Assembly: GCA_963575745.1 (NCBI GenBank)
Contig: CAUYUJ010019105.1
Coordinates: 117,501-181,500 of the forward strand
Origin: Prorocentrum cordatum
Taxonomy: Eukaryota; Sar; Dinophyceae; Prorocentrales; Prorocentraceae
Direction: 5' to 3'
DNA length: 64,000 nt
The translations under genes and the position numbers were made by a program. Position 1 is the stretch's first letter. Each line of letters starts with the position of its first letter. Positions 52,011 to 62,500 of this stretch are shown here, piece after piece. The notes under the pieces were generated by a model, which saw only the letters and a list, made by a program, of their open reading frames with translations, was not told where the DNA came from and did not search any database.

Positions 52011-52498
52011 TGGGGGAGGGGGAAGGGTTGGGTCTCTCGCCAGAAGAATGTTCAAGACGTCGGACGCCTGGGACCGAACCTTTGGAAAGCGGCTCACGGA
52101 AGCTTCCGGTCGCCCCCACGGCGCCCAATGGCGCGCCTCGTCGCGCGCAGAGCCGGCACAGCACATGTCCCTCGCGTGGCGCTGTTGGGCGCCATTGGTC
52201 GCTGGTGGGCGACACGCGGCAGCCGTTTGCGCACCACTCGGCGCCACGGTGCGCGCTCTGGCGCCAGTGGGAGCCATAGGGCGCGAGCCGGGCGTCGCCT
52301 CGCGGGGGGCAGCGAGTCAGAGGGGGGAAGACATGTGCACGCCTCGGGCCCTGGAGGCACCCTTTTCTGCAGCCTTCGCTGCCCCACGTGCCCCCCCCCC
52401 ATTGCGCGGCGCCCACGCCGAGACGAGCGGAAGCTTCCGTGATCTACCGTGTCTCGGGGGTGGACAGAACCCCCTTTCGCAAAGCGTGGTTTAGAAGT
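52011..52498. other. intergenic, GGCGCC-rich, no gene seen
   Basis: Many GGCGCC/GGCGCGC blocks. The CGGAAGCTTCCGTGATC stretch near 52430 and GGAAGCTTCCGGTCG near 52098 suggest a loose foldback. Confidence 0.4.
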
Positions 52499-52499
52499 A

Positions 52500-52631
52500 C
52501 CCCTGGCCCAAGGTGCCCCCAGCTTTTCGCTCCATTTTGGAGCCCCTGGGGCCCTCTGGGCAGCGTGAGGGGGTGCTGTGGACGCCGTTTTGGGCTATCC
52601 GTATAATCCTGTGGGGCACCTTGGCCCAGGG
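52500..52631. repeat. foldback repeat
   Basis: CCCCTGGCCCAAGGTGCCCC at the left is inverted, with one mismatch in 20, against GGGGCACCTTGGCCCAGGGG at the right. TA precedes the left end (52498-52499). No TA follows directly on the right. Confidence 0.7.
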
Positions 52632-52734
52632 GCACTCCTAGCAACACCCGAGAAAATGGACAATTCACCAATCGACAGTTGAACAGGGACCGACCGTCCC
52701 GGCATTCCTATAGTCCTACCACGAAATGTTCTTA

Positions 52735-52950
52735 GAACCCAAACATGTTCTAAGACAAAGAAGTGTTCTTAGAACATGAGCCCGATGTGTTAGCACACAA
52801 CACTACCATCCAGAATTGCTCTAAGAACATGTCGTGGAAACCGCAAAAGGCTCTGAGGGCACTGTTCGGTAGGGCTGTAGGCGAGCCAGGAAGCTTCGCC
52901 ACTGCTTTGTGCCAGGCCGAAGCTCCCTCCCACCCACGAATGTAAAAAAG
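52735..52950. repeat. dispersed repeat N copy 1
   Basis: Shares GCTCTAAGAACATGTCGTG, GAGCCAGGAAGCTTCGCC and CCCGATGTGTTAGCACA-type blocks with 55441-55615. Contains AAGTGTTCTTAGAACAT palindromes. Confidence 0.65.
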
Positions 52951-52955
52951 GGCTA

Positions 52956-53096
52956 GGATCGGGATAAATCGCTCCAGAGCGTTCCGGAGCGCTCTCAGAG
53001 CGTTCCGGAACGCTCTGGAGCGCCCGCGGCGCCCAATACATCCTCCAAACCCGCCGATTCTCAGAGATTTCGAGTTATCCCGATCCGATTTTGTCC
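52956..53096. repeat. foldback repeat
   Basis: GGATCGGGATAA against TTATCCCGATCC as outer arms. Inner arms are GCTCCAGAGCGTTCCGGAGC and GTTCCGGAACGCTCTGGAGC. Related to GCGTTCCGGAACGCTC near 47760. Confidence 0.7.
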
Positions 53097-53290
53097 CGAT
53101 CTTCGCGTCGTTTGAGAATGGCACCCGATGGCTGCCCCCGAGCCTGCGCTGAGGCAGCCGGGCGCCGCGGGCTCCGGGCCGCCCCGCTCGAGGCAGGCCT
53201 GCCGGGGCGGTCGCTCCCCGGGGCTGGACCCAAACGCGGTATGCTTCGTCCTGGTCTCGTCCCGCGTTCCGTGTCGCTGCCGCTCTGCCT

Positions 53291-53446
53291 ACCAGCCTCG
53301 AACGTATATCCCTATCCCTAAGATTGACACGCCAAAAGGCGATGACAATCTTAGGGATTCGCCCTCAAAAAGTAAGGGAATCCCTGAGATTGGCATCGTG
53401 ATGAGGAGGTGCCCAGCATAGGGATAGGGATATGCTCCAGGCTGGT
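53291..53446 (+). mobile_element. MITE-H copy 2 (uninterrupted)
   Basis: A 156-bp element from ACCAGCCTCGAACGTATATC to CTCCAGGCTGGT. Inner arms are ATCCCTATCCCTAAGATTG and CATAGGGATAGGGATATG. It supplies the empty site for the MITE-G in copy 1. Confidence 0.83.
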
Positions 53447-53672
53447 CATCTGCTTCTCGTTTCGCTCTCCCTGCTTGTCCTGTGCCTCCCTGCCAGGAGG
53501 TCGAGGTCAAGGTCGAGCCTGCATGCCCCATCGAGGCACGCGAAGCACAGCCGAAGCCCAGCCACAAAAGCAACGTCTGGGTCCGGCCCTGTCGCTCCCG
53601 GTGTGGGGGGTGGGGGGGGGCACGCGGAGCGGACCGGCGGGGGAGGCGCGTGAGCCTTCCGCGCCCCTCGTT

Positions 53673-53828
53673 TACCAGCCTGGAACAAATCCCTATCCCT
53701 ATGCTGGGCACCTCCTCATCACGATGCCAATCTTAGGGATTCCCTTATTTTTTGAGGGCGAATCCCTAAGATTGTCATCGCCTTTTGGCGTGTCAATCGT
53801 AAGGATAGGGATACGTTCGAGGCTGGTA
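53673..53828 (-). mobile_element. MITE-H copy 3, inverted
   Basis: Reverse-oriented relative to copy 2: TACCAGCCTGGAACAAATCC to ATACGTTCGAGGCTGGTA. CCTCGT occurs on both outer sides (53666-53671, 53830-53835), within octamers agreeing at six of eight positions. Confidence 0.82.
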
Positions 53829-53929
53829 ACCTCGTGCAGCAGGGGGAGCCGGCCACACGAAGCCTTCCACGAGAGACCCGACCCTGAGGCACCGGGGGCG
53901 TCCGTCAATGTCTGGTGTGGGAGCGTCAC

Positions 53930-54090
53930 TATACGGGGCCCTGCGACACACACATACACGCACATACACACACACACACTCATATATATATATGTGTGTA
54001 TATATGTATATATAAATATAAATACACGAAAATAACAGGACGACCCATAGTTCCCCATATTTTCCGGGTTTTCGTATTCCCCCCACTTCC
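53930..54090. mobile_element. MITE-E degenerate copy with microsatellite
   Basis: GGGGCCCTGCGACACACACA, then (CA)n and (TA)n runs, then TTCCCCATATTTTCCGGGTT and CCCCCCACTTCC. The right part is missing. Confidence 0.55.
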
Positions 54091-54267
54091 ACGAGAGACA
54101 GCGCCCCTCGAACGGGGACTCCACTCACGGGTACTCTGGCCAGCGACCCGGCGAACCAACCCTCCCCGATGTGGGCAACGCTGCAATGCCAGAAAGAAGC
54201 CCTCAGGCTGCAACTTTCGGCAGATCTCCGAAGTACCCGCTAGTGGGTACCTGTTGCGTTGCCGCTG

Positions 54268-54720
54268 CTAGAGACCCAACCCATGAGACCCCGGGACGTC
54301 CGTCGATGGTTGGACTGGGAGCGCCACGCTGCCCATCGCAAGAAGCCGTCGAGGCCCAGGAAACCTATAGGGCACCCTGGAGGCAAGCGGGGTGCTTTTG
54401 CGGGCAACACTTATTTCCATATCCAGAGCGTCTTGGACTTTTTGGGAAGGGGTGCCGCAAGGCCGAGGCGCACTGGATATGGATACAAATCTAGCCTTTT
54501 AGGGTAGACTTTTATCCATATCCAGTGCACCGCTGGTTTCTGGGGAGAGCCCCAAACTCCAAGACGCACTGGATGTGGATATAACTATTGCCCGCATGCT
54601 TCTTGGCATGGGTCCCCGCTGCAAGTGGCGGAAGCATCGGCCCGGAACCGGCGATGCATCGCCGACGGACCAGCGACAGGCCCCCCGACCGCAGACCCGC
54701 GCGCTCTCCTGGGCGGGGCG
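54268..54720. repeat. dispersed repeat T copy 2, interrupted
   Basis: Matches 51331-51620 on both sides of an insertion (54405-54595). TTTCTTGGCATGG of copy 1 corresponds to GCTTCTTGGCATGG at 54598. Confidence 0.65.
54405..54595. mobile_element. foldback inserted in repeat T
   Basis: Outer arms TTATTTCCATATCCAGAGCG against GCACTGGATGTGGATATAAC. Inner arms GCACTGGATATGGATA against TATCCATATCCAGTGC enclose CAAATCTAGCCTTTTAGGGT. A double-hairpin structure with four copies of a CACTGGATATGGATA-type arm. Confidence 0.75.
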
Positions 54721-54757
54721 GACACACGGTTCATCTCTCTACGCCCCCGCCTTTGTC

Positions 54758-55055
54758 TTAGGTCGGGCGTGTCCTCTCACAGGCGGGCTTTGGACGAACT
54801 ATCACACATTGTCACCAGACAATGTTTGTCTGTTGCGAAGGCCTTGGGGCCGGTGCCGCCGACCCTGCATGACGACGACGACGACGGGCACTCTCGGGGG
54901 CCTTTTGGGGGTAAGTTGGGGGCCTCTTGGGAAGCTCTCGGGAGCCGCTTGGGAGCCCCGTGGGGGCCTCTTGGGGCTTCCTGGGGATCTCTTGGGGGCC
55001 TCACTTGTTGTCCATTTTGGGAAATTCCTCCTGAAGAGGGACGTGCCCGACTTGG
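54758..55055. mobile_element. MITE-C long copy
   Basis: Ends TTAGGTCGGGC and GCCCGACTTGG. Flanking octamers CCTTTGTC and CCTCTGTT agree at six positions. At 298 bp it is about 130 bp longer than other copies because of an internal CTTGGGGGCCTC repeat block in reverse of the CCAAGAGGCCC type. Confidence 0.78.
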
Positions 55056-55062
55056 CCTCTGT

Positions 55063-55207
55063 TCGCCATCGCTCTCGGGCGCCCGCTCCCCCGTGCTCCT
55101 TTCCTCGGCCTCCTGCGCGCAAATGTCCCCCAAGGGCGACCCCAACACAAGAAGGCTCCTCGGTGATCCTCGCCGAAAGTGACAACGCCCACGTCCGAGC
55201 GTTGAGC
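55063..55207. mobile_element. MITE-D diverged copy
   Basis: CGCCATCGCTCTCGGGCGCC to CCACGTCCGAGCGTTGAGC, with GGTGATCCTCGCCGAAAG inside. Confidence 0.65.
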
Positions 55208-55249
55208 AGGGGCCGAGCGTCCCAGCATTCCTATATGAAAGAGAAAACA

Positions 55250-55440
55250 GGAAAACAAATACCATAAACATAAACTTGTGGCGCTCCGCGCGGATTTCTT
55301 GAATGCGCGCTGGACCCACACCTCCTTGGCGCGCGGAGCGCGCCAGGGATGGCGCCGGAGGCGCCGCCGGGGGCCCAGCGCAGATCCAAGAAATCCGCGC
55401 GGAGCGCCAAACGTTTATGTTCATGGCGTTGTTTCTTCTT
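55250..55440. mobile_element. MITE-L-type foldback
   Basis: CATAAACTTGTGGCGCTCCG then CGCGGATTTCTTG at the left. CAAGAAATCCGCGCGGAGCG then CCAAACGTTTATG at the right. A near-perfect long inverted repeat around GGCGCCGGAGGCGCC. Confidence 0.78.
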
Positions 55441-55615
55441 CGACTACTCGGCCTACTACGAAATGGAATTTGGAACACATGCCCAATGTGTTCGCACGAG
55501 ACGGTCCCGGCCAGAAGTGCTCTAAGAACATCTCGTGCAGACCACAACAAATTCTTAGAGCCAGAGCACTCTTTGGTGGACCTCGAAGCAAACCAGGACG
55601 CTTCGCCGCTGCTAG
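55441..55615. repeat. dispersed repeat N copy 2
   Basis: Matches 52735-52950: GTGCTCTAAGAACATCTCGT, CAATGTGTTCGCACGAGAC and AACCAGGACGCTTCGCC. Confidence 0.65.
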
Positions 55616-55616
55616 A

Positions 55617-55815
55617 GGCCTCCTAAATGGGGTCCGATTAGATGGGGTCGGAGGATCGCCGATACATCGGCGATGCATCGGCGATGCACTGGAGATGCAT
55701 TGGCAACGTCGGCGATGCATCGGCGCCGCCAGCGTGAAGAAACTCGGGCTCCGCATCGAGAGGCATCGCCAATGCATCGGCGATGCGGCACGATCCTCCG
55801 ACCCCATCTGATCCG
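55617..55815. repeat. dispersed repeat O copy 2
   Basis: GATGGGGTCGGAGGATCG at the left is inverted against CGATCCTCCGACCCCATC at the right, around GATGCATCGGC repeats. Shares GGGCTCCGCATCGAG with copy 1 at 22460. Confidence 0.78.
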
Positions 55816-55819
55816 ACAC

Positions 55820-55922
55820 CCCCCTCCTCCTCCTCCTCCTCCTCCTCCTCCTCCTCCTCCTCACCTTCCTCCTCCTCCTCCTCCTCCTCCTCCTCCTCCT
55901 CCTCCTCCTCCTCCTCCCCCCG
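55820..55922. repeat. (CTC)n microsatellite
   Basis: Nearly pure CTC tract. Confidence 0.95.
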
Positions 55923-56054
55923 AGGGTGGGGCCTGGCACCTGTTCTCATGGTGTCCAGCGCCACACCTTCCTCGGGGCAGACCGTTCAGGGCGATGCATT
56001 TCATCTGCGCTCAGGGTGAGCGGCTACCGGTCGTTTTTTCCACAGAGGAGGGTG

Positions 56055-56230
56055 GACGCTGTGAAACCTGTATCGGCGGGATGCCGCAAGGCTGCCGTCG
56101 TTGGGTGTAGCACGGCCCTCAGCTCTCTGTGCGGATGCAGCGGGCACTTGGCCTGGGGGTAGACGTTGCGAAACCTGTATCGGCGGGGCTTGCGCTGCGC
56201 GCGGCCTCGTCGTTGGGTGTAGCACGGCCT
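56055..56230. repeat. 108-bp direct duplication
   Basis: GAAACCTGTATCGGCGGG and CGTCGTTGGGTGTAGCACGG each occur twice at about 108-bp spacing. Confidence 0.75.
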
Positions 56231-56575
56231 TCGATCTCAGCATTGCCCTGCTGGCGGCGGCGTTAGCCAGGCGCCTGGGTGGCTATTCCCATGCGGTCTG
56301 GCTCTCAGGGATTTGAGTTTTCCGTGAGAGGTGGTGGCATGTGCCACGTAAATCCGATCGGGCTTTGTGTCCACTCACGGCTGGGGCCTTTGGGCAGGCC
56401 CCAGTGCGCAATGCCAATCGTGCCGACAGGGTGGCCTCGTGCCCCCAATGCACCATGTCGGTTCGGTTGGGCCGAGTCGTCCGACGCCAAGGGGCAGCTC
56501 TTGTACCCTGTACCGCTTTTCCGCATTTGCGGAGGTCGAGCAGTGTCTGTGTGCAGTCGCTGACTCACTTTCAGC
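56231..56575. other. intergenic, no gene seen
   Basis: Less GC-skewed unique DNA. No domain recognised. Confidence 0.4.
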
Positions 56576-56579
56576 CTTC

Positions 56580-56745
56580 AGCCTCCTCCTCCTCCTCCCC
56601 CTCCCCCTCCCCCTGCTCCTCCTCCTCCTCCTCCTCCTCCTCCTCCTCCTCCTCCTCCTCCTCCTCCTCTGCCTCCTCCTCACTCCTGCTCCTCCTTTCC
56701 CTCCTCCTCTTCCGCCTCCTTCTCCTCCTGACTCCTCCGCCTCAA
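56580..56745. repeat. (CTC)n microsatellite
   Basis: CTC tract with CCC, CTG and TTC interruptions. Confidence 0.95.
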
Positions 56746-56933
56746 TTACTCAATATGTCAAGATGAATAGTACTCTCCCTCTTCCCCTGATGACGTCCTT
56801 GGGATGTTCGCCCCCCCCCCCCCCCCCGCGTACTGTTTTTTTGCACACAGGTTTCCCCAGAGTCAGGTTTTCGCCTGCATGTTTTCCAAAATGCTGCTCT
56901 CGCTGAGGCGCCGGCCTCATTTTCGGGCCCCGC

Positions 56934-57510
56934 TCGTTCCGAATCGTGCTCCCGCTGCAGCGCTGGCATCATTTGGCATGCCGGCGCTTGGGCTGCACGC
57001 CCGAGCCGGCGCCCGGGCCAGCGCTCGGCCGGCCGCCGGGTCCGGAGCCGGTTCCGGCCGCCCCCGGAAAATGGAGTTCCGAGGCGGCGCCGATAAAAGG
57101 GCATATTCTAATACACATTTTCTTAAAAAATGCTGAATTTCTGCTTCCAGCGCCCGGGAAGCCTCCGGGCGTCGGAATTCCGACGCCCGGGTTGGCGCCC
57201 GAGCCGGCGCCCGGGCCGGACGCCCGAGCCGGCGCCCGGGCCGGCGCCCGGGCCGGGTCCGGAGCCGGTCCCGGCCGGCGCCGGAAAATCGAGTTCCGAG
57301 GCGGCGCCGAAAAAAGGCCATTCTAATATACATTTTTCTTTTGAAAATGCTGATTTTCTGCTTCTGGCGCCCGGGAAGCCTCCCGGGCCGATTCTGGCGT
57401 GCTTCCGCTCGTTCCGAATCGTGCTCCCGCTGCAGCGCTGGTCTCATTTCCGCGCTTCCGCTCGTTTCGACTCGTGCTCCCGCTGCAGCGCTGGCGTCAT
57501 TTCCCGTGCC
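56934..57510. repeat. tandem duplication of a GCCGGCGCCCG-rich unit
   Basis: A unit of about 215-230 bp occurs twice. It comprises GGGTCCGGAGCCGG, GAGTTCCGAGGCGGCGCCGA, a TTCTAATA(C/T)ACATTTT AT-rich stretch, and GCGCCCGGGAAGCCTCC. The motif CGTGCTCCCGCTGCAGCGCT occurs three times at 56946, 57419 and 57472. Confidence 0.75.
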
Positions 57511-57724
57511 ATGCCACGGCATGCAATGCAATGCTACGTTGATACTACGCTTCGCGGTGCTCTGCTACGCCATGCCACGCCGTGCTCCACAATGCATCGC
57601 GTACCCTTTTGGGATCATTGCCCTGCTCGACGTCCGACTGTGCGGGTAGAGAGGGGATCTGCGCCATGGTAAGGGATGGGAGGGAGGAGTAGGATGTCAG
57701 AAATGACGCGAGCGCACCTAGCTT

Positions 57725-58158
57725 GTCCTCCTCCCCCTCCTCCTCCTCCCCCTCCTCCTCCTCCTCCTCCGCCTCCATCTGATCCGACAAACCCCTCCTC
57801 CTCCTCCTCCTCCTCCTCCTCACCTTCCTTCTCCTCCTCCTCCTCCTCCTCCTCTCCCCTCCTCACCTTCCTCCTCCTCCTCTCCTCCTCCTCCTCCTCC
57901 TGACCTTCCTCCTCCTCCTCTCTCCTCCTCCTCCTCACCTTCCTCCTCCTCCTCCTCACCTTCCTCCTCCCTCGCCTCCTCCTTTTCTTATCCTTCCTCC
58001 TCCTCCTCCTCTCCCCTCTCCTCCTCCTCCTCTCTCCTCCTCCTCCTCCTCCTCCTCCTCCTCCTCCTCCTCCTCCTCCTCATCCTCCTCCCTCCTCTCC
58101 TCCTCCTCCTCCTCCTCCCTCCTCCTCCTCCTCCTCCTCCTCCTCCTCCTCCTCCTTC
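57725..58158. repeat. (CTC)n microsatellite, long
   Basis: About 430 bp of CTC repeats broken into blocks by TCACCTTC and TTTTC. The longest pyrimidine tract in the window. Confidence 0.97.
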
Positions 58159-58532
58159 TCCGTGTAGATTGACCCCTTGCTCGACGCCCAGCCTGCGGTG
58201 AGCCCGCGGGCTCCGCACCGCCGCCCCCCGCGCGGCAAGGCGGCGGCGCCGCCGCCGCCGCGGCGAGCGCCGCGAGCAGCTGCGCGGCCAGGGCCGCGCC
58301 TGGGGAGGGGCGCGAGGCAGGTAACGAGCCTTGGAGGCGCACGCGAGGGGGCTACGGTTGTGGATGCCATGGTAATGGACACTCTAACAATCTGATCATT
58401 GGATTAAGCATGCGTTTAACATGTGTAAGAAATTGTCCAAACATGCGTCAAGCATGTTTTTACACATTCAAAACATGCTTGAAACACCTTTTAGACATCT
58501 GGAAATCACTTGGCAACACGCATCCTCTCCAT
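58159..58532. other. intergenic, no gene seen
   Basis: GCCGCCGCC-rich segment then a milder region with AACATG(C/T)(G/T)T motifs at 58410-58480 (CATGCGTTTAACATG, AAACATGCGTCAAGCATG). No domain recognised. Confidence 0.4.
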
Positions 58533-58934
58533 TCACCGACTTCCGCAAGCCTTCGGCAGGCTCGCGTCGTGCCGCCGTTGGCCTTGGCTTTTATGAGACC
58601 GCGGGGATCCTTCAACCTTGAAGGACCGGCGACTCCTCGATCGCCCGAGGTCGTTCCGTACGGGCCGATTCTGGGCCACTGGCGGCGTTCCACCTTGAAC
58701 GCCCGCAGCGGGGTCGCCGCCAGTCGACGCGACGCGAACCTGCCGTAGGGGGGGGGGGGGCGTCTCAGAAGGAGGCTGCTTGAGGAGAAGGAAGTGGGGG
58801 CCACGACAAAGACTGGCCGCGGAAACGTCGTGTCGATCTTGGTCACCATCGATGTTCGTCAGCGTCACCTCGTGGATCATCCTCGAGACTCCGCGACGGC
58901 CGACATAGATCATGCCCAAGATCGGCATCGACAA
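58533..58934 (-). CDS. possible exon, unrecognised
   Basis: A minus-strand open frame whose first part (about 58800-58925) reads PILGMIYVGRRGVSRM and HEVTLTNIDGDQDRHDV, with mostly G/C third positions. That fits a real coding exon better than most frames here. The later part is Pro/Arg-rich and looks compositional. There is no family match, and the apparent start is not an ATG. Could equally be chance. Confidence 0.2.
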   Translation of the reverse strand: MSMPILGMIYVGRRGVSRMIHEVTLTNIDGDQDRHDVSAASLCRGPHFLLLKQPPSETPPPPLRQVRVASTGGDPAAGVQGGTPPVAQNRPVRNDLGRSRSRRSFKVEGSPRSHKSQGQRRHDASLPKACGSR

Positions 58935-59014
58935 GATCCCGCGACATCTTCCTGGTAATGGTCCCTGTTTCTCTTCCCTCCAGCTGCATCTCAGAAGGCG
59001 TAAACCCTAGGTAG

Positions 59015-59154
59015 TGATGGGCCTGTTCCCACCACCAGCACCATAAGTTGGAGGGGGAAGGAGGTGGAGGATGAGGATGAGGAGGACGAGGATGAGGAGG
59101 AAGACCCCCTCCCCCTCCAACTTATGGTGGTGGTGGTGGAAAACAAGCCCATCA
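59015..59154. mobile_element. foldback MITE (5-bp TSD GGTAG)
   Basis: A 140-bp foldback. TGATGGGCCTGTTCCCACCA and CACCATAAGTTGGAGGGGGA at the left face TCCCCCTCCAACTTATGGTG and AACAAGCCCATCA at the right. The loop is GAGGATGAGGA-rich. Flanked by GGTAG at 59010-59014 and 59155-59159. Confidence 0.88.
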
Positions 59155-59249
59155 GGTAGGGCCCGGCGCCAAAGGGCTGTCAGGGGTCTAAGAACTCCAC
59201 GAGGGTCGCCAAAAATCCAGCCAGCCCTTTAGGGCGCGAGTGGTTTAGA

Positions 59250-60610
59250 GCGTTTCTTCCTTGAACCCGCCTTCTTCCCCTTCGGGGAAGGGTTTATCAC
59301 GGTTCCCTCTTAGTATACACCCCGTCCCCCAAGCGACCGGCGGCCAACCAGGAAGCATGCTCACCCCCCACCATCCCGATCAAAAAACAATACAAAACGC
59401 TCTCCGCTTCCACATTAGGAGCATGCTCACCCCCCCACCATCCTTGTCCAAGAACAAGACCGAATAGAGCAAAATCTTGAGTCATTCTCGTGAGGTCCAC
59501 GATCACTTTGTATTGTTTGTGATAGGGACGGCGGGGGTGTCAGCAGATTGCCTGCTGCGCGCAAGGTTACCATACCTAACAAAAAGCAATACAGAATGCA
59601 CCTCGCGGCAAAATCTGGATAGTGCGCGGCCACCCCGCGATCACTGTCAAATGGGTTTTGGATACGAACGGCGGGATACGAACGGCGGGGGTAATGGCGT
59701 ATGCCCTGCTGTGCGCAGGCACACCGGACACAATGATGGGCACTGGGTTTCGACCAATGTGTGCCGTCGCGTGTGCAGGCACACCTGACTCACTCTGCAC
59801 GGGCCGCGAGTGGCGCTCCTGGCGCGGCTGGAGTATGTGGCACACATGGCGCACGCGAAGGCACGTGGCGCATCTGGCGCACCAGGTGTGCCTGGCACGC
59901 TCCCTAAGGGTGCATGGCGCGCGTGGCGCGCCTGGCACGCGTGGCACACCTCGCCCCAACGTCGCACACATGGGTTCGTTTTTGGTTCCAAGAAGCTGTC
60001 CATTCAAACACGACCGCTGAACATGCTGAGGCCCGGGTGCTACTTACGTGCTGGGAGGGCGGGTGGGAGTGAGCTAGACGACTTGCTATCTAAGGATCTA
60101 GGGGGTGTCTTGATCAGTGCCCCCAATGAGTACACACACCCTCTCCCAAGCGACAGGCGGCCAACCAGGAACCATGAGGGCCCCCCCACCGTCCCTGTCA
60201 ACAAAAACAATACGCAACGTTCTCAGCCTCCACATTTGGAGCATGCGCGGCCATACCGATGCGGCCACCCACCACCATCCCTGTCAACAAACAATACAAA
60301 GTGTACTTTTGGGCAAAATCTGGAGTTATGCTCGTGAGGCCCACGATCACTTTGCAGTGTGTTTGGCAAGGACAGCGGGGTTGTCAACATATTGCCTGCT
60401 GCGCGTAAGGCTACCACCCATGACAAAAACCAGTACAACATGCACCTCGCGGCTAAATCTGGGTAGTGCGCGGCCGCCCCGCGGTCACTGCCAAGTGGTG
60501 ACGTGCAGCCTGTTGTTCGCAAGCCCACCGTACACAATGATGGGCACTGGCTTTCGACATGGATGGTGGGGGCCGGCATGTTTCCCAATGTGTGCTGTCA
60601 CGTGAGCAGG
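59250..60610. repeat. diverged long tandem duplication
   Basis: Blocks recur in the same order about 800 bp apart: CGGCGGCCAACCAGGAAGCA (59339) with CAGGCGGCCAACCAGGAACC (60157); CACGATCACTTTGTATTG with CACGATCACTTTGCAGTG; CAGATTGCCTGCTGCGCGCA (59541) with CATATTGCCTGCTGCGCGTA (60389); GCACCTCGCGGC with ATGCACCTCGCGGC. Between them (59810-59960) lie CTGGCGCAC-type 9-bp repeats. No coding domain recognised. Confidence 0.7.
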
Positions 60611-61289
60611 CGTACATGACACATTTTTTAAAGAGGAGCAGGAGATGGGAGCGGACCGCGATCATGTACACCTCTCGCCTCGCCAAGCGTGCAGGCAATG
60701 TACTCAAGTCCGTCGCATGCCTGTCCTGCGAACGTGGCCGAAACGCAAGCAAGTGAGGGAAGACGGGAACGGGCCATACCACGATTACGTTGCAGCTAAC
60801 TGTAGGCGCCGGCCTCGAGCCAACAAATCCTGCCCCCCTGGACAGACAGACGCAAACAAAAACAGCTACCTGTGACAATCATTGCCCGGGCGAGCGGTCG
60901 AGGAGGAGGAGGAGGAGACAAGTGAAACCAGATGGCGAAAGATACGAATTAGCCCTTCAACGTATCAGCCCCTGGCCTGCCAACCTGATGTTGGACAGAC
61001 CCGTATTGAACGGCCTCGACGGACAAACAATACATTCACCACGGTAGGACGGTACTATGTAAACCGTATTGCCAGCGGGGACCTACGCACCACATAACAC
61101 CCGTGAAAGTCATCCGCTGTCACAGACGGCGGCCAGGCACAAACGCGCAATCACATAGTAGGTCAAATAATACCCTCTTTGCAGCCCTATGGCTGCCCAG
61201 CCCTAGCTGGGGGAAGAAGAAACGGCCACAATCCACAAGAGGAGGAAGAAACAGGAGGACAAGACCAACGACGGCAAAAGGAGGAGAAC
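60611..61289. other. intergenic, no gene seen
   Basis: Moderately GC-rich unique DNA. A short Lys/Arg/Cys-containing open frame at 60645-60875 has no recognised family. Confidence 0.4.
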
Positions 61290-61720
61290 AACGCGGAAAA
61301 GGGGGAACTGCCGCGCACGCAATCTATCGGCCACGCGGCTGGGACACAGCTGAGCCGACTAGGCCTCCGCACAGTCACGGACTCGGTGCGCGGCCTCATC
61401 GTGACTTCCAGTGGCAATCCACGGTCGGATAGGCTGGTACACCTAGAAAGGACGGAGCGGGGGCGAGCAAGGCGAAGGAGGGGGAACTGCCGCGCACGCA
61501 ATCTGTCGGCCACGTGGCCGGGACAAAACGACACCGCTGGCGTTTTTGAGGGCGACTCCGCGACTTGGCCTCCTCACAGCGAGTCTCCTGTCACGGACTC
61601 GGTGCGCGGCCTCATCGCGACTTCCAGTGGCCATCCACGGCCCGATGAGCTGGTACATCTAGAGAGGAGGGAGAGGAGCAGAGAGGAGGAGGGGGCGACT
61701 GCGCACTCGCACCACGCGAC
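61290..61720. repeat. tandem repeat of about 190 bp
   Basis: GGGGGAACTGCCGCGCACGC and GTCACGGACTCGGTGCGCGG with CTTCCAGTGGC(A/C)ATCCACGG recur at about 190-bp spacing. Two full units and a partial third. Confidence 0.75.
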
Positions 61721-61956
61721 TCCGTGAGGGCCCTGAGCGGACTCGCCGTCCAGCCGGCCGGCACTGCCAAAGTGGCACCACGCTGCCAGACCGAGGAGCA
61801 GGCGGGAAGAGGGCGATAGCGCGCTCCTGCCGACCGTCTTGGGCCTTGACGGCCTCAAGTGCCCCGCCTGTCAGGCAGTGTCTGCTCTGACGCCACTGCT
61901 TCGGACGCCCCCCCCGCAGGGGGGCCGCAAACCCGAAGAAGCCAAAGGGCCGCCCC

Positions 61957-62065
61957 CGACGACGGCGACGGCGACGACGGCGGCGACGGCGACGACGAAA
62001 ACGACGGCGACGACGACGGCGACGGCGACGGCGACGACGACAACGACGACGACGACGAGAGAAAC
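61957..62065. repeat. (GACGGC)n / (GAC)n tract
   Basis: GACGGCGACGAC-type repeats of about 105 bp. Confidence 0.9.
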
Positions 62066-62500
62066 GGCCCCCCGCCCCCCCCGAGCGTGAGGCCCCCGGG
62101 GGGAGGCAAACAGGAGGAGGAGGAGAGCGCGTAGCTGAGCGACGCGCCCCGCACGGGAACAGATGTTCAGGCAAATTTCCAGGATAGGCCAGATCATCTC
62201 TTGGCCATTTTTAAACTGGGGACATAGTTCCATAGGTGATACAAGGCCCGGCCCCCCCAGAGCGAAAAAAGCTGAAGCAAGCCCGGGCCTCTCGAAAGCT
62301 GAAAAAGCTCACGCACCGTCATCAGGCGCTTCCTACCGCTGGCAGTGAGTCAGGGGCCACAAAATCCCAGCGAGCGGAGGGCGAGGAAGAAGCGGAGGAG
62401 GAGGAAGAGGAGGGGCAAACGTATGGTGAAAGCGCGCGGCGGGCGCCTCAAGGAACGAGGGTCTAGTAAACCACGTACAGGATGAGGTCCGATCAGCCCG
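62066..62500. other. region 3-prime of the LINE ORF
   Basis: Contains a GAGGAAGAAGC/GGAGGAGGAAG run near 62385-62415. It may include the LINE 3-prime UTR (minus strand). No clear tail or TSD was identified. Confidence 0.4.
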
